From contig JBMNHQ010000001.1 of NCBI GenBank assembly GCA_050950465.1, positions 186,001 to 250,000 of the forward strand: DNA of 64,000 nucleotides, written 5' to 3'. Under the pieces are notes generated by a model. That model was not told the DNA's origin, searched no databases, and worked only from the letters and a program-made list of their open reading frames with translations. The DNA comes from CAZRIZ01 sp050950465. GTDB taxonomy: Bacteria; Patescibacteriota; Saccharimonadia; Saccharimonadales; Saccharimonadaceae. Shown in pieces: positions 8,154 to 15,607 of the stretch (the stretch's first letter is position 1; every line of letters begins with the position of its first letter). Both the position numbers and the translations under genes were made by a program.

Positions 8154-9282
8154 AGCGCTTTCTCCTTAAGAATAACCAAGAGATAAACATAGCTACTGTT
8201 GTGAATCCTGCAACATAAACCAAATTTAGCCAATAGCGCTGCCCGACACCGAAATAATAAACTGAAAATAAAGCATCAGAAACCGTATTTACTGGATTGA
8301 TAATTCCCAATATAGGTATATGGCGATCAATTTGATGCTTGAGAATTTGTGAGCCCATCATACCAGCCAATAACGAACCCATCATGGTCACACTGACTAG
8401 AACACCAGTTTTGAATTTATCGTCCTTTTGACTGCTTGAGCCAATTAACGTACCGAGTGCTAGTCCCGCCATTGGTCCAATCAACATCGTCAAAAATATT
8501 GCCCAAGACTGAGGACCAAAGCTAACATGCAAAACTTTTGATAGAAATAGAAACAATAATATTTGGGCAGTTACTGAGACTACATAACCAGCTGCTAAAT
8601 TTGCCATTAGCACCACACCCTTACTAGCTGGCGAGGCACTGAGTCTTTTGCCCAAATGTGATAAATTCGCCTCGCCTTGATTGACCGCCATTAGACCCAA
8701 GCTACCAGCCATAATACAAGACATACCAATTAAACTGTAGAAATAAATTGCTGTGTGATCGACTTCGTCAGCTTCGGGCTTGATGTAGTCGGTCTGTCCA
8801 ATTTTAGCCAAGTGGCCAGTAAACAACAGTTTAGGATTGGACTGGACAACTTCAATTACCGCATGTGAAGTTTGTAACGACTGATCCATCGCCACCTTGA
8901 CCAGCGACTCATATGAACCGTTTTTTAAAACCTCAACTTTGATCTGATTATCTTTAACAGAAATCACAGCGACGACGTCTTTGTTAGTTAGTCTTTGGAT
9001 TGCTTGATCACGGCTCTCCACTGACATAACATCTAATATCTTAGGATCGCTATTTGATAAACCATTAATAGCTTGACGCAAACCAAGTGATGACTCAGCT
9101 TGATAATCCGCATTCTCAACCACCGCCACTTGGACTGGATCAAACTGAATCGAATCGTTTAGCCCCGAAAAAGCGGAATTAAATAACATGGCCATAATAA
9201 ACATAAAACCAAATAACCAAAATAGCGTTTCGCGGTCACGTAACGTAATCTTAAGACGGTTCTTAAAGACCTGCCAAAACAT
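8140..9282 (-). CDS. ABC-2 type transporter permease
   Basis: 380 aa, the same design as its downstream partner: membrane segment near residues 20-38, an external domain, then a C-terminal bundle beginning near YFYSLIGMSCIMAGSLGLMA. It starts 1 bp after the ATPase stop and overlaps the next permease gene. A two-permease, one-ATPase operon is typical of multidrug, lantibiotic or polymer exporters of the DrrAB/NatAB type; the cargo here is unknown. Confidence 0.88.
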   Translation of the reverse strand: MFWQVFKNRLKITLRDRETLFWLFGFMFIMAMLFNSAFSGLNDSIQFDPVQVAVVENADYQAESSLGLRQAINGLSNSDPKILDVMSVESRDQAIQRLTNKDVVAVISVKDNQIKVEVLKNGSYESLVKVAMDQSLQTSHAVIEVVQSNPKLLFTGHLAKIGQTDYIKPEADEVDHTAIYFYSLIGMSCIMAGSLGLMAVNQGEANLSHLGKRLSASPASKGVVLMANLAAGYVVSVTAQILLFLFLSKVLHVSFGPQSWAIFLTMLIGPMAGLALGTLIGSSSQKDDKFKTGVLVSVTMMGSLLAGMMGSQILKHQIDRHIPILGIINPVNTVSDALFSVYYFGVGQRYWLNLVYVAGFTTVAMFISWLFLRRKRYASL

Positions 9283-9283
9283 A

Positions 9284-10240
9284 TCAGTCGCGCAGCTCCT
9301 TGCCAGTTAGCGCCAAGAAAACGTCATTCAAGGTTGGATGCTCAGAAAAGACGTCAGTATACTCGACTTCTTGCTTGGCCAAAAAGTCCACTAGCTTAGC
9401 CAATGGTTTTTTAGCGCCCTTCTTATAGATCACCAAAATTCGATTCTCACCTATTGCCACACTATCAACATCAGCCAATTTGGCAATCTTATCTTCTAAT
9501 TCCGATGTTAGCATCTCTGGATCAGCAACAGTCACGGTTACTTTCTCACCCGTATCAATTGATTTCTTCAGCGCCTCACTCGTGCCCTCGGCAATAATTT
9601 GACCATGATCAAGAATAATGATTCGGTCGCACAGTATATCGACTTCTTCCATGTAATGTGTTGTGTAAACAATCGTCGCACCAGCCTTGTTAAGCGCTTT
9701 AATACCTTCGAGGATGTTGTTGCGACTCTGCGGGTCAACCGCTACAGTTGGTTCGTCAAAAAAGATTAGCTTCGGTTGGTGAGCAATGCCACAAGCGATA
9801 TTGAGCCGCCTTAACAAACCGCCTGATAATTTTTTCGGTCGAAACTTTTTAAATTTATTTAATTCCACCAGATCAATCGCCTTTTGAACATATTCGGCTC
9901 GCTTGTCTTTATCTTTGATATAAAGTCCGCAAAAATAATCAATATTTTCCCAAACCGTCAATTCATCAAACACTGCCACGTCTTGAAATACCACACCAAT
10001 TTGGCTTTTTATATCAGTCGCGTCGGGGTTCATCTCTTTATCAAAAATTTTAACACTACCTTGGTCAAAAGCCAGTAGTGACAATAAGCAGTTAATGGTA
10101 GTAGACTTACCAGAGCCGTTTGGCCCAAGTAAGCCCAAAATCTCACCCTGACGAACCTCAAACGAAACATCATCTAGCGCTGTCAATTCTTTGTACTTTT
10201 TTGTTAGATTCTTAACTTCGATGACTTTTTTGTCGCTCAT
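9284..10240 (-). CDS. ABC transporter ATP-binding protein (DrrA/NatA type)
   Basis: 318 aa. Walker A GPNGSGKST at residues 39-47, Q-loop VVFQD near 84, signature LSGGLLRR at 138, Walker B IFFDEP near 160, and switch histidine in TTHYMEE near 195. About 90 residues beyond the nucleotide-binding domain match the C-terminal extension of DrrA-like subunits. It drives the two permeases encoded directly downstream. A hairpin at 10301-10322 separates it from the peroxiredoxin gene upstream. Confidence 0.95.
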   Translation of the reverse strand: MSDKKVIEVKNLTKKYKELTALDDVSFEVRQGEILGLLGPNGSGKSTTINCLLSLLAFDQGSVKIFDKEMNPDATDIKSQIGVVFQDVAVFDELTVWENIDYFCGLYIKDKDKRAEYVQKAIDLVELNKFKKFRPKKLSGGLLRRLNIACGIAHQPKLIFFDEPTVAVDPQSRNNILEGIKALNKAGATIVYTTHYMEEVDILCDRIIILDHGQIIAEGTSEALKKSIDTGEKVTVTVADPEMLTSELEDKIAKLADVDSVAIGENRILVIYKKGAKKPLAKLVDFLAKQEVEYTDVFSEHPTLNDVFLALTGKELRD

Positions 10241-10300
10241 GTATTATGATTCCTATAAATTTTAATCTTCGCCACAGCAATTTTATCATACAAACTAAAT

Positions 10301-10322
10301 CTCCCACTAGAACTAGTGGGAG
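10301..10322 (-). terminator. Hairpin after the peroxiredoxin gene
   Basis: Perfect 10-bp inverted repeat CTCCCACTAG / CTAGTGGGAG with a 2-nt centre, 16 bp after the peroxiredoxin stop. The downstream T-tract on the minus strand is weak (ATTTAGTTT), so termination may be partial. Confidence 0.65.
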
Positions 10323-10337
10323 ACTTTTGATAGCTGA

Positions 10338-11039
10338 TTATTTGTCAAGCGGTTTATGACAGAGCCACCAGTCAAGACACTTAAATTCAGCACCCTTCTT
10401 GGCCTGCTCGAGGCGTTCTTTCGCCGCTTTTACATCCTTTACTGGCGGAACAATTACGTCTGAACCAAACAATTCATTTTCTGGCCAGTTAGCTGGTAAG
10501 GCTACTTTATATTCATCGGTAGTCTGCAAGCCCTTAACCATGCGCAGAAGCTCGCTCATGTTACGACCCAATTCTTGTGGATAATACAAAATAGCACGAA
10601 TTACGCCTTCGGGATCAACGATAAAAACCGCCCGAACAGTATTAGTATCATGACCACTCTGACCTGGGTGCAACAAACCTAATCTTTCAGCTACAGCACC
10701 AGTGTCGGCAATAATCGGAAACTCAATCTGAACATCAACGTTTTCTTTAATCCACTCTTCCCACTTAATATGCGAGAAAACTTGATCCATGCTTAGACCA
10801 ACCAGCTCGCAATTTAATTTACGAAATTCATCGTAAAGTTTTTGAAATGCCACAAACTCCGTTGTACAAACTGGTGTAAAGTCGGCTGGATGGCTAAATA
10901 AAATCCACCATTTCCCAGCATAATCTTCTGGCAAATTTTTTGAACCATGTGTCGTCACCACCTCCATGTCTGGCAACATCTCGCCAATCAATGGCATACG
11001 ACTACTCTCAAATTGTGGACATCCACAACAACCCATCAT
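10338..11039 (-). CDS. Peroxiredoxin, Prx6/archaeal thioredoxin-peroxidase type
   Basis: 233 aa. The peroxidatic motif PADFTPVCTTE lies at residues 51-61 (Cys58). The C-terminal CLDWWLCHK with Cys221 and Cys227 is typical of the long archaeal-type Prx6 group, in which these cysteines resolve the sulfenate. An extra CCGC cluster sits at residues 4-7, which is unusual and could bind metal or exchange disulfides. It should reduce hydrogen peroxide and organic peroxides in the cytoplasm. AAAGGAGAG precedes the ATG. It is transcribed divergently from the ECF sigma gene across a region holding a 33-bp palindrome. Confidence 0.95.
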   Translation of the reverse strand: MMGCCGCPQFESSRMPLIGEMLPDMEVVTTHGSKNLPEDYAGKWWILFSHPADFTPVCTTEFVAFQKLYDEFRKLNCELVGLSMDQVFSHIKWEEWIKENVDVQIEFPIIADTGAVAERLGLLHPGQSGHDTNTVRAVFIVDPEGVIRAILYYPQELGRNMSELLRMVKGLQTTDEYKVALPANWPENELFGSDVIVPPVKDVKAAKERLEQAKKGAEFKCLDWWLCHKPLDK

Positions 11040-11122
11040 AATTCTCTCCTTTTTTGTTATTAACCTTTCTATAATTATAGCGTGATTATAATTGCTACGC
11101 CAGAGTCAAATTTAATTAGTGC

Positions 11123-11155
11123 TAATAATTTATTTCAGTTTGAAATAAATTATTA
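11123..11155. promoter_or_regulatory. 33-bp perfect palindrome between peroxiredoxin and sigma genes (candidate operator)
   Basis: TAATAATTTATTTCA (11123-11137), GTT, then its exact reverse complement (11141-11155). It includes the TTGAAA (11140-11145) that would act as the -35 of the sigma gene, so a protein bound here could control both divergent genes. There is no T-run to make it a terminator. Confidence 0.55.
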
Positions 11156-11180
11156 ATTTCAATTGTATTATGTATATAAG

Positions 11181-11738
11181 ATGAGAAAAGCTAAAACAAA
11201 ATCTGATGAAGCCATCGTGGCGCAAATTATCGCTGGCGATATTGACGCTTTTGAAGAAATTATGACGCGCTATGAAGATAAACTGATACGCTATGTGATC
11301 TATTTGATTCGTCATCAGACCCCTGTCGAAGACGTCGTGCAGGAGACTTTTATTAAAGCTTACCAAAACCTACACAACTTTAATCCCAAATACAAGTTCT
11401 CTTCTTGGATTTATCGTATCGCTCACAATGAAGCTATCAATGCAGTGCGTAAATTACGTTTTGTGTCAGATAAAGAAATCGACGACCTGCCTGACGTTTA
11501 CGACCAAAAAGTCGGTGAAATTATGGATCAAAAGCTACGCCAAAAACAGGTCCGTCTTTGTTTAAACCAACTTAGTCAAAAATACCGCGAAGTAGTTCAG
11601 CTAGTTTATCTTGAAAACATGAAATACGAGGAGGTTGGACAAATTCTACAAATTCCGACTTCGACCGTCGGCGTCCGCCTAGCGCGTGCTAAAAATCAAT
11701 TAAAAAAGATTTGCGAACAGAAAGGAGTAAAGCTATGA
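11181..11738 (+). CDS. ECF-type sigma-70 family RNA polymerase sigma factor
   Basis: 185 aa from the ATG at 11181; an in-frame TTG at 11163 lies inside the promoter and is unlikely. Region 2: GDIDAFEEIMTRYEDKLIRY, VEDVVQETFIKAY, FSSWIYRIAHNEAI. Region 4: LSQKYREVVQLVYLENMKYE and an HTH ending in STVGVRLARAKNQL. Only regions 2 and 4 are present, as in ECF sigmas. TATTAT at 11166-11171 sits 9 nt before the ATG and there is no Shine-Dalgarno sequence, so the mRNA may be leaderless. The stop overlaps the next start (ATGA), suggesting the next gene is its anti-sigma factor. Confidence 0.93.
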   Translation: MRKAKTKSDEAIVAQIIAGDIDAFEEIMTRYEDKLIRYVIYLIRHQTPVEDVVQETFIKAYQNLHNFNPKYKFSSWIYRIAHNEAINAVRKLRFVSDKEIDDLPDVYDQKVGEIMDQKLRQKQVRLCLNQLSQKYREVVQLVYLENMKYEEVGQILQIPTSTVGVRLARAKNQLKKICEQKGVKL

Positions 11739-12202
11739 AAAAGATCACCAAGACGCCAGTTAAAAAAGCCGTTATGGAACAGATTAAGTCTGGAAAGGTC
11801 AAAATGAGGCCACGAGTTTATTTTGTAATTTTAAGTACTCTATCGATTGGAGCAGCGATTTTAGCTGGGTTAGCCCTAACCTATCTATCCAGTGTGATGT
11901 TTTTCTGGTGGCGAGTACAGTCGGCTGAAACTATGGCTTGGGGAGCGCGCGCCAACCTGAGTCAAGTTATCGCCTCATTCCCATGGTGGGCATTAGTAGT
12001 TTCAATTGTTTTACTAATTTTTATAGCACTCTTGGTTCGCAAGCACGGGCATCTTTATCGTCACAGAGCCAGCACTATAATCTCGTTAGTTATTATTGTC
12101 GCCATTATGCTTGGGTTTGCCTTGTCACTATTTAACGTTGGCAAAAAACATGGCCCAAACCAGCACACCAACCGTGCTAATGGCCATCAAAATTGCCAAT
12201 AA
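11735..12202 (+). CDS. Membrane protein coupled to the ECF sigma gene, possible anti-sigma factor
   Basis: 155 aa from the ATG at 11735, which overlaps the sigma stop and has AAAGGAG 8 nt upstream; an in-frame TTG at 11711 is less likely. A basic N-terminal cytoplasmic stretch of about 30 residues precedes three hydrophobic segments, and the tail is polar and His/Asn rich. No zinc-binding HxxxCxxC motif is visible, so any anti-sigma role rests on position alone. The last 75 bp overlap the 3' end of the convergent XRE gene. Confidence 0.7.
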   Translation: MKKITKTPVKKAVMEQIKSGKVKMRPRVYFVILSTLSIGAAILAGLALTYLSSVMFFWWRVQSAETMAWGARANLSQVIASFPWWALVVSIVLLIFIALLVRKHGHLYRHRASTIISLVIIVAIMLGFALSLFNVGKKHGPNQHTNRANGHQNCQ

Positions 12203-12793
12203 ACGATCCCTAGTTTTATTCTTCGGTAAATAGCGACGAAATCGATTATTACCAATCACCATTCTGCTGCCCTCAAACCGTTTCGACAGCTCGCTCACTA
12301 TCAGCTTTTCTTTAGTTACATTGACTAAAAACTGCACCTCATTGCGCTCAATCAAGAAGTACTGCGACATGTCAGAAAACCCATCAGCCAACTCAATCGT
12401 CCCTGGCTGAATTAAAAAGTCCAATATATGCTCGCCAATCGTCATTTTCTTTGACCTAATTAGCGGATAAATCGTATACTCCGCACCAAAACGCTCCCTA
12501 ACATAACTTTCCGCCTTGGACATACCCTTTTCATCAGCTTTTTTCTGATAACTTTCTAAATTAATCTCTTCAGTTAGCGCCAAAAGCGGCAATTCATTTT
12601 GCGTATTGAGTAAGAAATCAGTTGTCACGCCAAACATTTTAGCCAAATCTTTCAAGTGCATTGCATCAGGCAAAACCGCGTTAGTCTCCCATTTTGTAAT
12701 AGTTTGCCTTGAAACTAATAACTTATCAGCTAATTGTTCCTGCGAAAGATTAAATTTCGCTCGAATCGCTTTTAATTTATCTCCAAATGTCAT
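12128..12793 (-). CDS. XRE-family HTH regulator with C-terminal membrane segment
   Basis: 221 aa. Residues 1-60 form a Cro/C1-type HTH (SQEQLADKLLVSRQTITKWE). A middle domain of about 130 residues without a family I recognise follows, and residues 200-218 are hydrophobic (LLAILMAISTVGVLVWAMFF), suggesting membrane anchoring. AAGGAG precedes the ATG and a TATAAT lies just upstream. Convergent with, and overlapping by 75 bp, the putative anti-sigma gene; divergent from the secreted-protein gene at 13007, which it might control. Confidence 0.88.
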   Translation of the reverse strand: MTFGDKLKAIRAKFNLSQEQLADKLLVSRQTITKWETNAVLPDAMHLKDLAKMFGVTTDFLLNTQNELPLLALTEEINLESYQKKADEKGMSKAESYVRERFGAEYTIYPLIRSKKMTIGEHILDFLIQPGTIELADGFSDMSQYFLIERNEVQFLVNVTKEKLIVSELSKRFEGSRMVIGNNRFRRYLPKNKTRDRLLAILMAISTVGVLVWAMFFANVK

Positions 12794-13006
12794 ATTTTCT
12801 CCTTTTATTATATATTATCTACGGGCAAACCTACTCACCCTGCCCATATCGTATTACTTCGCCCTCAATTTCAGTAGCAACTTTTGTTTACATAGCCAGA
12901 TTTTAGCGACAATTCTTGTTTACAACACCCTGTTCTTTTATAAAATTGAAATAATTTTCAGAACTCAAACGTAATATATATGTAACCAAGGAAAGGATTA
13001 TAAAAA

Positions 13007-13453
13007 ATGAAGAATTTAACAAAAATCGGTTTAGCTACCATAGCAATTGCTGGCGTAGTCGGGCTAGTCGCCACCAACGCTTTTGCTGGCAACCAAAATC
13101 AATTCGGCAGCGATAGTGGTCGACAAAGACAAGGTAACGGACAAGGTTATCAAAAATCACTCGAATCACGAGCTAAGGTTTTTGGTATCAGTACCGACGA
13201 GCTAAAACAGGCCTTAGAGGCTAGGACCATGTCACAGATTGCTAAAGAAAAAGGTATGAGCGAAGACGCTTTCCGCGCCAAGATGGCCGAGCAAGCCAGG
13301 AAACGCTGGGCGGAGCGTGGATTAAGTGAAGAGGAAATCGCTAAGCGAATCGCCGACCGTGAGAAACGCCAAGCTGAGAACCAAGCTAATTGTGATGGTT
13401 TCGGTAGCGGCAGCGGCAATCGCACTGGTGGTTACGGCAAAAACCGCCGTTAA
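13007..13453 (+). CDS. Small secreted charged protein
   Basis: 148 aa. A signal peptide is clear: MKNLTKIG, a hydrophobic core, then NAFA-GNQ, with cleavage likely near residue 27. The mature part is a helical, highly charged segment (FGISTDELKQALEARTMSQI, then runs of Lys/Arg/Glu) resembling DUF2680-like helical secreted proteins, ending in a Gly/Asn-rich tail. AAGGAAAGGA lies 9 nt before the ATG; TTGAAA at 12946 and TAATAT at 12972 could be promoter elements with a long spacer. A strong terminator follows. Function unknown. Confidence 0.85.
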   Translation: MKNLTKIGLATIAIAGVVGLVATNAFAGNQNQFGSDSGRQRQGNGQGYQKSLESRAKVFGISTDELKQALEARTMSQIAKEKGMSEDAFRAKMAEQARKRWAERGLSEEEIAKRIADREKRQAENQANCDGFGSGSGNRTGGYGKNRR

Positions 13454-13471
13454 CCTCTCCTACACCAACTT

Positions 13472-13495
13472 AAAAATCCCCTTCTGGGGATTTTT
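13472..13495. terminator. Rho-independent terminator, likely bidirectional
   Basis: AAAAATCCCC, loop TTCT, GGGGATTTTT, followed by ATTTT on the plus strand and an A/T tract on the other side. It lies between the convergent genes ending at 13453 (+) and 13500 (-). Confidence 0.9.
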
Positions 13496-13499
13496 ATTT

Positions 13500-14096
13500 T
13501 CATTTCTTCTTTGGAACTTTTAATAAATCTGGCAACGGGTCGCCAAATTTAACCTCGAGCAGATTGCCAATTGTGTCTTTCATAGTTAAATGCGGATACT
13601 CTGCTCGGTAAGCCGCCATCACATCACCAAATACCGCATCATCCCAATCTAGCTCTAATTTAGCCGCAAAATTTTTTACCGACTCCACGCCGTCAGCTTC
13701 AATCTCTATATATGGCTTCAGCCATGGCCACTCATCGATATCAATCTCAACATTACCATAACGCCAAGTTTCCCGCCTTGATTCCTGATAAGAACCAGCT
13801 GGCAAACCAGCTTCTGCCAACAGAACAACCGCTTCTTCAAAGTTGTCTACTACAATTTCATACTCTCGAGCGCCATCTACCGACAAAGTTTTAAATTGCT
13901 TATAAGTTATCGTGACACGGTCACCTTCATCGCGCACTCGAACAAAGGCATCTTTCTTTTTCATCGCTGGCGTATCAATCGTCACTCGACGAAAAGACCG
14001 CATCGGTTTTTCCAGTTTCGCGCCAATTTTTCTTAAAGCCTGACGCATTTTTTTAATATCAATATCTAAAAATTTTGCTTCGTATTCAGTTTTCAT
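13500..14096 (-). CDS. CYTH domain protein (class IV adenylate cyclase / triphosphatase-like)
   Basis: 198 aa. The N-terminal ExExK motif is E4-Y-E6-A-K8, and VRVRDEGDRVTITYKQ supplies the next basic strands; EIDIDEWPWLKPYIEIE gives the acidic metal-binding strands of the tunnel fold. Family members hydrolyse triphosphates (inorganic triphosphate, thiamine triphosphate) or make cAMP. The substrate cannot be assigned. Monocistronic, ending at the terminator shared with the secreted-protein gene. Confidence 0.9.
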   Translation of the reverse strand: MKTEYEAKFLDIDIKKMRQALRKIGAKLEKPMRSFRRVTIDTPAMKKKDAFVRVRDEGDRVTITYKQFKTLSVDGAREYEIVVDNFEEAVVLLAEAGLPAGSYQESRRETWRYGNVEIDIDEWPWLKPYIEIEADGVESVKNFAAKLELDWDDAVFGDVMAAYRAEYPHLTMKDTIGNLLEVKFGDPLPDLLKVPKKK

Positions 14097-14200
14097 CTCT
14101 ATCCTCCATTTAAGTTATTCTAGCATAGGTTTTATCCATCGATAGCAACACAAACTTTTAAAAAACACAATCACTCATTATGCTTATGGTTTTATTTTAT

Positions 14201-14248
14201 TTTGATTGTATTTGAGTAGTATTAGCTTAATAAGTCTGTTATAGTATT
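14201..14248 (+). promoter_or_regulatory. Promoter block with extended -10 TGTTATAGT, shared with 27746-27793
   Basis: 48 bp that align without gaps to 27746-27793, 37 positions identical by manual count, with CTGTTATAGTATT and GAGTAG fully conserved. TGTTATAGT is an extended -10 (TATAGT at 14240-14245). The LysM-like gene starts 36 bp further on, behind GAGGAG. Confidence 0.65.
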
Positions 14249-14283
14249 AATTAATAAGTTAATAACTTGTGAGGAGTTAGGGG

Positions 14284-15069
14284 ATGAAAAAGACCAAAAA
14301 TACGGGTGGTGAAGAATTAAAGCAACGCGAGCGCTTTATAGTAGCGCTGTGCGCAATCGTGATTGTGTCACTGTCGGCTTTTGTCGTTTTTAAATACCGT
14401 GGCACCCTAAATAGCACCAAACCAGTAACCGAGGACTCCGTCACCGAGTCAGAAAACGGCAATGACGACAGTCCTGCTAAAGACAAGGGGGAGTCAAAAA
14501 AAGATACTGACACAACTACTGACAAGTCCGACTATTCATACACTGCTAAGCGAGGCGATTCATACACCGCCATGGCACGCAAAGCTATTGCCTCTTACGC
14601 CGAGGCTAACGGAATTACGCTAACCGCGCAACAAAAACTGACAGCCGAAGTTGAGCTAGCCAAACAAGCTGGATTTCCACGACTGGATATTGGTCAAGAA
14701 GTGACTATTAGCTATAATGCTGTTGCCACTATTATAAAACCTTGGCAAACTAGCGGCGACATTAAAAAAGAGGGTAAATCTGGGACAGACTACAGCTATT
14801 TAGCCACCTCGGGTGATAGTTACACCTTACTAGCTCGTCAAGCAATTACTGATTACATGAAGACGAACAACTTAGAACTTAACTCGGCGCAAAGGGTAGC
14901 GGCTGAAACTATCCTGTCAACTCAGGCTGGCAGCCCAAGGCTAGACGTCAAGGAGGTTGTGATAATTAAGTTAGCTGACGTAAAGAGTGTTGTTAGTGCT
15001 GTACAAAACTTCAGCGCATCACAGCAAGCAGCTTGGCAGCCATACGCTAACCGAGTGGTGTTCAAATAG
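14284..15069 (+). CDS. Membrane-anchored protein with two LysM-like repeats
   Basis: 261 aa. Cytoplasmic basic start, a single membrane segment at about 17-37, an acidic Ser/Thr/Asp-rich linker to about residue 83, then two homologous 60-residue repeats at 84-143 and 170-229. Each opens with YSY-A--GDSYT--AR-AI, like the YTVKKGDSL start of LysM, but has an insertion before the closing strand, so these are divergent LysM units. Likely an envelope protein binding peptidoglycan or glycan outside the membrane. GAGGAG lies upstream of the ATG. A strong terminator follows. Confidence 0.75.
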   Translation: MKKTKNTGGEELKQRERFIVALCAIVIVSLSAFVVFKYRGTLNSTKPVTEDSVTESENGNDDSPAKDKGESKKDTDTTTDKSDYSYTAKRGDSYTAMARKAIASYAEANGITLTAQQKLTAEVELAKQAGFPRLDIGQEVTISYNAVATIIKPWQTSGDIKKEGKSGTDYSYLATSGDSYTLLARQAITDYMKTNNLELNSAQRVAAETILSTQAGSPRLDVKEVVIIKLADVKSVVSAVQNFSASQQAAWQPYANRVVFK

Positions 15070-15095
15070 ATTTAATTAAACAGTTGATACACATT

Positions 15096-15125
15096 AAAAC
15101 TATGCGACAAAAGTCGCATAGTTTT
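15096..15125. terminator. Bidirectional Rho-independent terminator
   Basis: 13-bp perfect stem AAAACTATGCGAC / GTCGCATAGTTTT with loop AAAA, A-rich on one side and T-rich on the other. It separates the convergent genes ending at 15069 (+) and 15140 (-). Confidence 0.93.
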
Positions 15126-15139
15126 AATTCCACACCAAG

Positions 15140-15607
15140 TCAACTTTCTTGCTTTTCTCGCACCTTGCAAATTCTATATACCACACCAACTACTATTGCT
15201 GCTGCTATCACATCTAGCACAACATCATACCACACACCGCTACGCCCAGGTGTAAAATATTGACTAACTTCATCAACCACTGCCACCACTAGTGGAATAA
15301 TTAATGCCAGCCTGAACTTACGCTCACTCACCCACTCCGCCCAGCGTTTTTTAATAACACCCAGCTGGTGTAATAAATTTAAACTCAATCCCCCTAACAC
15401 AGCATACAAAAATACATGCGCCATTTTACGCACCAGCTCTTCAGACTCAATTGGCGCACCAATCGATTGGACCGCCTCCAGCGCTCGACCGCTTGCTTGC
15501 CACGATTCCCAACCCGACGCGTTAGCAAAATAAAATATCAACCCAATCCACAACAAAATTGTAGTAATAGAAATAAGGAGTTTTAATCTTACAAAGACTG
15601 GCTTCAT
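15140..15607 (-). CDS. VanZ-like membrane protein
   Basis: 155 aa with four membrane segments. The VanZ pattern is visible: FYFANASGWESW after the first segment, RKMAHVFLYAVLGG in the second, DEVSQYFTPGR before the last, and a final D-V-LD-x(4)-V segment. VanZ-like proteins are tied to envelope stress and glycopeptide tolerance, but the activity is not defined. Its ATG overlaps the stop of the flippase gene (ATGA), making it the last gene of polysaccharide cluster A. Confidence 0.85.
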   Translation of the reverse strand: MKPVFVRLKLLISITTILLWIGLIFYFANASGWESWQASGRALEAVQSIGAPIESEELVRKMAHVFLYAVLGGLSLNLLHQLGVIKKRWAEWVSERKFRLALIIPLVVAVVDEVSQYFTPGRSGVWYDVVLDVIAAAIVVGVVYRICKVREKQES

